Origin: Isoetes taiwanensis
Taxonomy: Eukaryota; Streptophyta; Lycopodiopsida; Isoetales; Isoetaceae
Direction: 5' to 3'
Assembly (NCBI GenBank): GCA_021234155.1
Contig: JAJEKV010000002.1
Span: forward strand, 2,752,178 to 2,816,177
Length of the DNA: 64,000 bases
In this document: piece by piece, positions 59,161-64,000 of the stretch
Numbering within the stretch: the first letter of the stretch is position 1
Layout: each line of letters begins with the position of its first letter
Notes under the pieces: model-generated
Database searches by the model: none
Told to the model about the DNA's origin: nothing
Seen by the model: the letters and a program-made list of their open reading frames with translations, nothing else
Translations under genes and position numbers: made by a program

Positions 59161-60644
59161 CAAAAAAAAAACCTTTCCTAATTAAATTAAGTCAATCAAG
59201 ATAAAAAATGAAACTGTTCCTAGTGAACAAAACATAAGTATGCCTAGCAAATGAAGTCGTTGCTCCAAAAGCATTGCTATAAACATGATCCTCCTTAAAT
59301 TTGACTTCTAGACCGAGATAACATCAAGAAAGTGGGACTCGTTATCGAGCATCGTCAGTTACACGTTCACAATAAATTATAAAGACCTAGACTCCACCTG
59401 ATTGCAGCTATATTTCTTTCATTTTTTGCTACATATCACAGCATTCTAGCCCCTTTTGCAGAGATTAAGAGTTTGGCATGACATAGGAGAACTTATTAAT
59501 GCTTAGCATGCAGATAAGACTTACTTGTGCCGAAGTTTGAAGATGGAACCAGTGCTAGACCTAGGAAACAAATCATTTGCATATTTGTATTGGCATCCCA
59601 ATACTCAAGGCATAGCAAGTTTCCATAAGAGGATCATCAGTTTAAATCTATAAGAAACAATCAATATAACAATTTAGAAACAATCTCAAGAACTACAACC
59701 TTAAGAATCACAATCTCAAGAATTATACAACCTCATCTTGGTTCCTCCTCTAACATTGGTAGTTCTAGCTATATCCTCTAGTTAGTTGCATGGAAATAAA
59801 CAAAAAAAAAAATCAAGTGTTTCTCCAAAATTATTAGAGCTTGCAAAGTAAAAACACTTCCTATAACATTGAGCCAACACAGAAGAGTTAATATGCCAAG
59901 ACACATGGAGCCTAAGAGGATATATTTTACTGGAATATACCAAAGCTAGATATATTTCAGCTCGAGAAAGTGGCTATGGCTATGGCCATATTGAAAACAT
60001 AACATTTTATTGATCTAGAACTTTTAGTACAACCATATTCTATATTTGATTATATACTCAATCAGATTCAAGAGTCCACGGTACAGTTTCGACATTGAGG
60101 AAAAACCATAAAAGCCAAGTGATTCATACAATAAACAACCCGATCATCCCAGTTAGCCGATTACCCTTGAATATAGATAGATAGGTGGATGGATAATACT
60201 TTTTCAATAGAGGTAAGATACAAAAAAATGATATGTCATAGCAAAGACAATTCTTCTGAAATTAGACATATCACTTCAAGTTGTTCCAAAACCGAAGGAG
60301 GGTAATGACGTGTTAAGTTTCACTAGCTATGTACATTGCAAAAAAATTGTTGACAATAATCTTGACTTGTTTAGATAGTTATTCCAACTACTGAATGACA
60401 TTGGAATTTATTAGTGGGTAGAAATGCACATGGTCTTTAGTCTTCTAGATATCAAGAGAATTTGTGGAACTTTTGGCTAACGTACATAAGTAATCCTTGA
60501 GTGAATGATATTAAAGGAATGTATCAGCAACTAGTAGATAAAAGTATGCACGGTCTTTGAAATCTTCTAAATCTAATGACCATTTTGTAACATATAATCT
60601 TCTACTTAATAGAATACAAGCTGGATCTGAGGAGGCATGTTCTC
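59161..60644. repeat. Dispersed block D, copy 3 (second tandem unit)
   Basis: Nearly identical to 25911-27340 over about 1.4 kb and arranged head-to-tail with copy 2. It ends in the same H2A-downstream tail (tactaatagaatacaag-type text, gcatgttctctcagtag) that joins the protease at 34690. No coding content. Confidence 0.88.
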
Positions 60645-61951
60645 TCAGTAGTTGCTACAATCTGCTGGTACAAAAGAGATCTTCATTGCCTTTGTATCGT
60701 AGGTAACAAGATGATTCTGCTGCATTATGTTTCCAATGATGCCGACTGGACTAAGATCGCCTTCTTGTAGAATGGCACGTGACATCAACAAGCACATGAC
60801 ATTGGGATTGACCATGCCCATGTAACTTGAAAGTGGAGGATTGAGTGAAGCCCCCTCGAGAGTGGAAAGTGAGCGGAGGAACCCGCGTTAGGTGCGTGAA
60901 ACATCAAAGCGAGATCGTGGCCGTACATGAACTTGAGGCACATATGGCATTGCATTGGCGAATGCACGTGCTACATCATTGAATACACCTTCCTCGAGGA
61001 TGGTGGCGCGTAGTACCGAGAATCAATCATTGTACCATGAGAGTTGAGATCTGAATATGGTTGATTCGCGGTTTTGCAATCACGTGATTTCCTACAGCGA
61101 TCTTTGTGAAGGTGGACATAGTAGATTCCCTTGCCAAGGATGGGTGTAGAACTGGCCAAAGGATTTGGGGAGGGGCCAAAGAAGAGGGCTATCGACATCT
61201 TGGCCATAAGGCTTTTGGATAGGAGAATACTCCATCAATGGGCAACTGAGAGACAAGAGAAAGAGGTCCTTGAATTTAGTCCCAGCAATACCATCACCAT
61301 CAAAGCGGCCAACAAGAGTATTAGAACAACCGAAAAGTTATCCTGGCGGTGGGGAGCCGAACAAAGCGATGGCTTCGCTTGCGTTACACCCCTTAGTGTA
61401 ACTTCGTATCAAAATATTGATACACATAGGAACAAGAATATTGTGGGCGATTTCTAAGAAAAGGATTGGGACGAGGGGCAAGAAGCACCGCACAAAGGTC
61501 CACAACCATAATAGGGATTACATCCAAGGGTGGAAAATGAAGTAGACTGCCATGGATACAAAACATTTTCGGGGACATGGGGCACAACTTCCTTCATTTT
61601 GAGAGCATTGAGCAAGGGCCACACTTTATCCAAACTTGGTCGCCTTCCACCCCATTTGTACCCTAAAGCGCTTTCTTTGGAGTGCCCATCCATAAGTCCA
61701 TCATATACCCGTTATTGTGTGCTCGTAAAGGGGGATCGACCATTGTGTCTAGCTTGCCAATATGCACTCCTTTTTTGCTGCTTTCAGCCCCTAGATGCAA
61801 TTTCTCGGATGTTGGCGGACCCTTGTGTACATGAGTTATATTCATTCTAATTTGCTCTGCTGCGTGTGTTTTATGGGTAGAGGATCGAGGCTGAGACTAG
61901 GCCTAGTGCGAGCAATAGGATCCTCCATGTTAATGTTAGAGAAGTAGACAT
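60645..61951 (-). pseudogene. Nepenthesin-type aspartic protease, copy 2, heavily frameshifted
   Basis: Collinear with copy 1 (34693-36003) from start codon (61951) to stop (60645-60647). Recognisable: MNITHVHKGPPTSEKLHLG, GYMMDLWMGTP, GCGPLCGASCPSSQSF, ALFFGPSPNPLASSTPILGK, GIYYVHLH and GTMIDS at the second catalytic site. The Thr-Thr after DSG and the segment around the first catalytic Asp are lost to indels. Most differences from copy 1 are one- to four-base changes at CAG/CTG words. Not translatable as read. Confidence 0.82.
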
Positions 61952-62164
61952 TTGTGGAATTGCACTCTCAAACCGTGGAAGTCTCATTATTTGTAGTTGT
62001 TAGTTGTTCCTTTAGGCCTTTACCCAAAAAGACAAAAAAAAGCGACATTTTACCAAAGGTAAAGGTTTTAGACAGAGGAAGAGGGCGATGCTCTTCCGTT
62101 CTTCCAGATTTTTGCATGCTAGGGACCTGCTGCTATGGCCTACTACGACGACAAAGAAAAGAAC

Positions 62165-62656
62165 GTGTTCTCATTTGCGAGAAATCTTAAAGAACGGGGG
62201 ACCTACGCTATGGCGAGAAATCTTAAAGAAACGAGGGACCTACTGCTATGGCACGGCTATGGCGGCCGGAGTTTAAAGAAGAGCAATGCAAGCCCCGCAA
62301 AGAAAAGGTAAGTATCAAAAGCTGCTTCTTTCAGTGTTCTCATTTCTTGCAAATCTTAAAGAGCGGGGGACCTCTGCTATGGCGTAAATCTTAAAGAATA
62401 GGGGACCTCTGCTATGGCTTTGGCTATGGCGCCGGAGTTTAAAGAAGAAGAGCAATGCAAGCCCGCAAAAGGTAAGTATCAAAGCTTGCTTCTTTACGTG
62501 TTCTCATTTGCGAAATCTTAAAGAACAGGGGACCTCCGCTATGGCGTAAATCTTAAAGAACGAGGGGACCTACTCGCTATGGCCCGCTATGGCGACGGAG
62601 TTTAAAGAAGAGCAATGCAAGCCTGCAAAGAAAAGGTAAGTATCAAAGCTGCTTCT
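62165..62656. repeat. Tandem array of three exon-like cassettes with splice-site-like borders
   Basis: Units start at gtgttctcattt (62165, 62334, 62498; periods 169 and 164) and each contains two aaatcttaaag-gggacc blocks, gctatggc, ggagtttaaagaagagcaat, and aaaag|gtaagtatcaaag (gtaagt at about 62308, 62472, 62636). The third unit is cut at 62657 by the copia LTR. Same family as 36236-36404. Every unit keeps the donor-like gtaagt; the acceptor-like gcag is partly eroded (gcga, tgca). Confidence 0.75.
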
Positions 62657-62882
62657 TGTTGGAGATGCTACGTTGTCCTCCAATGCATGCAAGTGTGTCA
62701 TTGTCTGTGTCGTGCATGTTCTCAATGCATGCGCATGCGTGTGCATGCATGCAACCCAATGTATATATATATAGTGTGATTCAATACAATTGATAGTGTG
62801 TGTTGTTCGGGATCATCGCTTGTCTCTCCTTAAGTTCTCTCGTGTCTCTCTTCCTTTATATGCTTTGTCTAGATTTTCATCA
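62657..62882 (+). mobile_element. 5' LTR of a Ty1-copia element
   Basis: 226 bases from TGTTGGAGATG to TTTTCATCA (TG...CA termini), with candidate TATA stretches (gtatatatatatag; ctttatatgc). Followed at once by the primer-binding site. It is inserted in the spacer of the third exon-like cassette. Confidence 0.8.
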
Positions 62883-62893
62883 TGGTATCGAGC
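62883..62893 (+). other. Primer-binding site, damaged (tRNA-iMet)
   Basis: Reads TGGTATCGAGC where the plant consensus is TGGTATCAGAGC; CAG has become CG. It sits directly at the LTR end. Confidence 0.8.
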
Positions 62894-64000
62894 TGCGGTG
62901 ATAGCAGTGAAGGGCGATTCGTCGGCTAAAACAATTTATGTTTTCAATGGTGCTTGGATATCACCGTTTGGAAGAGGAAGATCAAATGTGTGTTAGAGAG
63001 TGATGATTTGCTTGATTATGTAATTGGAAAAAGGAGTGTCCCAAGCAACCAATGTTGAATGATCAATTGATTACTACGGACAAACTTTTGATACATGGCT
63101 TAAAGAGAAGGAGCAATGGAAAACCAAAGATCGTGCGCAAAGACAGCGTCTCTTAGTGTATGGATTGAAAGATTCTATCCATCGCGGATGTTGATCAATT
63201 TATCACATCCGGTGAGGTCTGGAATTATTTAGAAGCGGGTTTACAATAAGAGAACAAAGCAAAAGTCCTTTTCTTAAAGAGGAGTTTGGCAAATCTCAAT
63301 ATGATTCATCAAGTACTGTTAGAGCTCATGTTGATCGCTTCAAAGAAATAATTGAACAATTAGCTGCTGCCGGAGCGCCTATATCCAAAGATGAATTGGT
63401 GATGCGGCTATTGGAAACTTTTCCATCCTCTCAATTCGGGTCATCATTTCTATATTGATGAATAAAAGCATGTTACTTTTGAAGGCAGCGTGTGAATCCT
63501 TAGAAGACCATGTCTTGCCGAGTTATTGCACCCCACGGCGTCAAAGACACAATGTAATGGTTGCGGATACAAGGAAAAGAAACCCACCTTCCGAGTCTTC
63601 TGAACAAAGAAAAAAGATTTCGGTCTTTTGGTGGCGTGGTTATGATGGATCCTTTGGTGCGTGGTTATGGCCGTAGTTATGGTCGAGGTTATGATGGAGG
63701 ATATGACCATGGGCGTGGGGGTTATAATTAGTAGTAGTGTGTATGGTCATGATGATTATAATGGTGCCATGATTATAACACTTTTGTCGTGAGTGGATAT
63801 GGGCGTGGTCGTGGGTCACGTGGATATCAATCTAGATATCAATCTATTGTGTGTGAATATTGTGGTCGTGATGGCCATGGCATTGCAAGATGCTTTGATA
63901 GAAAAGAGGATGAGAAACGAGATATGGAAGCTAATTGTGTTAATACATCACGTGATAGTGAACAGTATGGTGTGGAAAGAACAATTGGACATCCTGTACA

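Larger units (their letters stand above)
62657..64000 (+). mobile_element. Ty1-copia retrotransposon, 5' end with gag, cut by window edge
   Basis: After LTR and PBS, frames give a copia gag of the UBN2 type: FDTWLKEKEQWKTKDRAQRQ, LLVYGLKDSIH, GEVWNYLEA, LKRSLANLNMIHQV. A Gly/Arg/Tyr-rich stretch (about 63660-63835, GYGRGRGSRGYQSRYQS) precedes a CCHC zinc knuckle CEYCGRDGHGIARCF at 63849-63893. Gag packages element RNA. The gag frame is broken in several places. Protease, integrase and RT would lie beyond 64000. Confidence 0.85.

Noticed and set aside
1-64000. CRISPR array, bacterial operons, organelle DNA, tRNA or rRNA genes
   Set aside because: No regularly spaced identical repeats, no polycistronic coding pattern, and no tRNA or rRNA signature was recognised by eye. 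A tRNA scan was not possible here.

Overview
The window is nuclear DNA of a flowering plant. It holds a spliced plant aquaporin gene with GT-AG introns, plant F-box/LRR, PPR, nepenthesin-type protease and histone H2A homologies, and plant L1, RTE, Ty1-copia and long-LTR retroelements. I cannot resolve the species or decide between monocot and eudicot. Gene density is very low. The only gene I can read as intact is the aquaporin on the minus strand (4807-8139). It is a NIP5;1-type (boric-acid channel class) gene with five coding exons, an NPS/NPV motif pair, and an upstream leader carrying two copies of the minimal AUG-stop element ATGTAA.

Layout. 1-4.8 kb: two RTE LINE pieces and a GA microsatellite. 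4.8-8.8 kb: the NIP gene and leader. 10.1-11.5 kb: a long LTR with primer-binding site. 11.5-12.3 kb: first copy of dispersed repeat X. 13.2-19.1 kb: copia RNase H remnant, an RTE LINE (plus), and L1 copy A (minus). 19.2-24.8 kb: an interval holding an unrecognised multi-exon gene remnant and a broken FBL4-like F-box/LRR gene. 24.8-28.6 kb: an H2A pseudogene followed by dispersed repeats. 28.6-34.7 kb: a Helitron-like segment containing L1 copy B and a second H2A copy. 34.7-36.4 kb: a broken aspartic protease and a small repeat of exon-like cassettes. 40.2-51.8 kb: repeat X copy 3, split by an 8.9-kb L1-type insertion with a 16-bp target duplication (itself holding PPR remnants and a foldback element), then a third Helitron/H2A copy. 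51.8-52.9 kb: RTE endonuclease/RT remnant. 55.6-62.7 kb: further duplicated blocks, a second protease copy and the cassette array. 62.66 kb to the end: the 5' part of a Ty1-copia element that runs off the window.

The copies explain each other. Comparing them gives empty sites for three insertions: a Helitron-like end (A|T at 12309/12310), the L1 at 28739 (empty site 51072-51085) and the RTE at 40579 (empty site about 27691). The pre-insertion form of the L1 at 41774 is also present, at 28357-28372. A relative order of events can therefore be inferred from this window alone.

A caution for every broken reading frame in the repeats: differences between copies cluster at CAG/CTG trinucleotides, including inside invariant motifs (tRNA-Met primer-binding site; the Ala-Asp-Asp codons of three L1 RTs). 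This looks more like base-calling error at CHG-methylated sites than normal decay, so some frameshifts outside the NIP gene may not be real.
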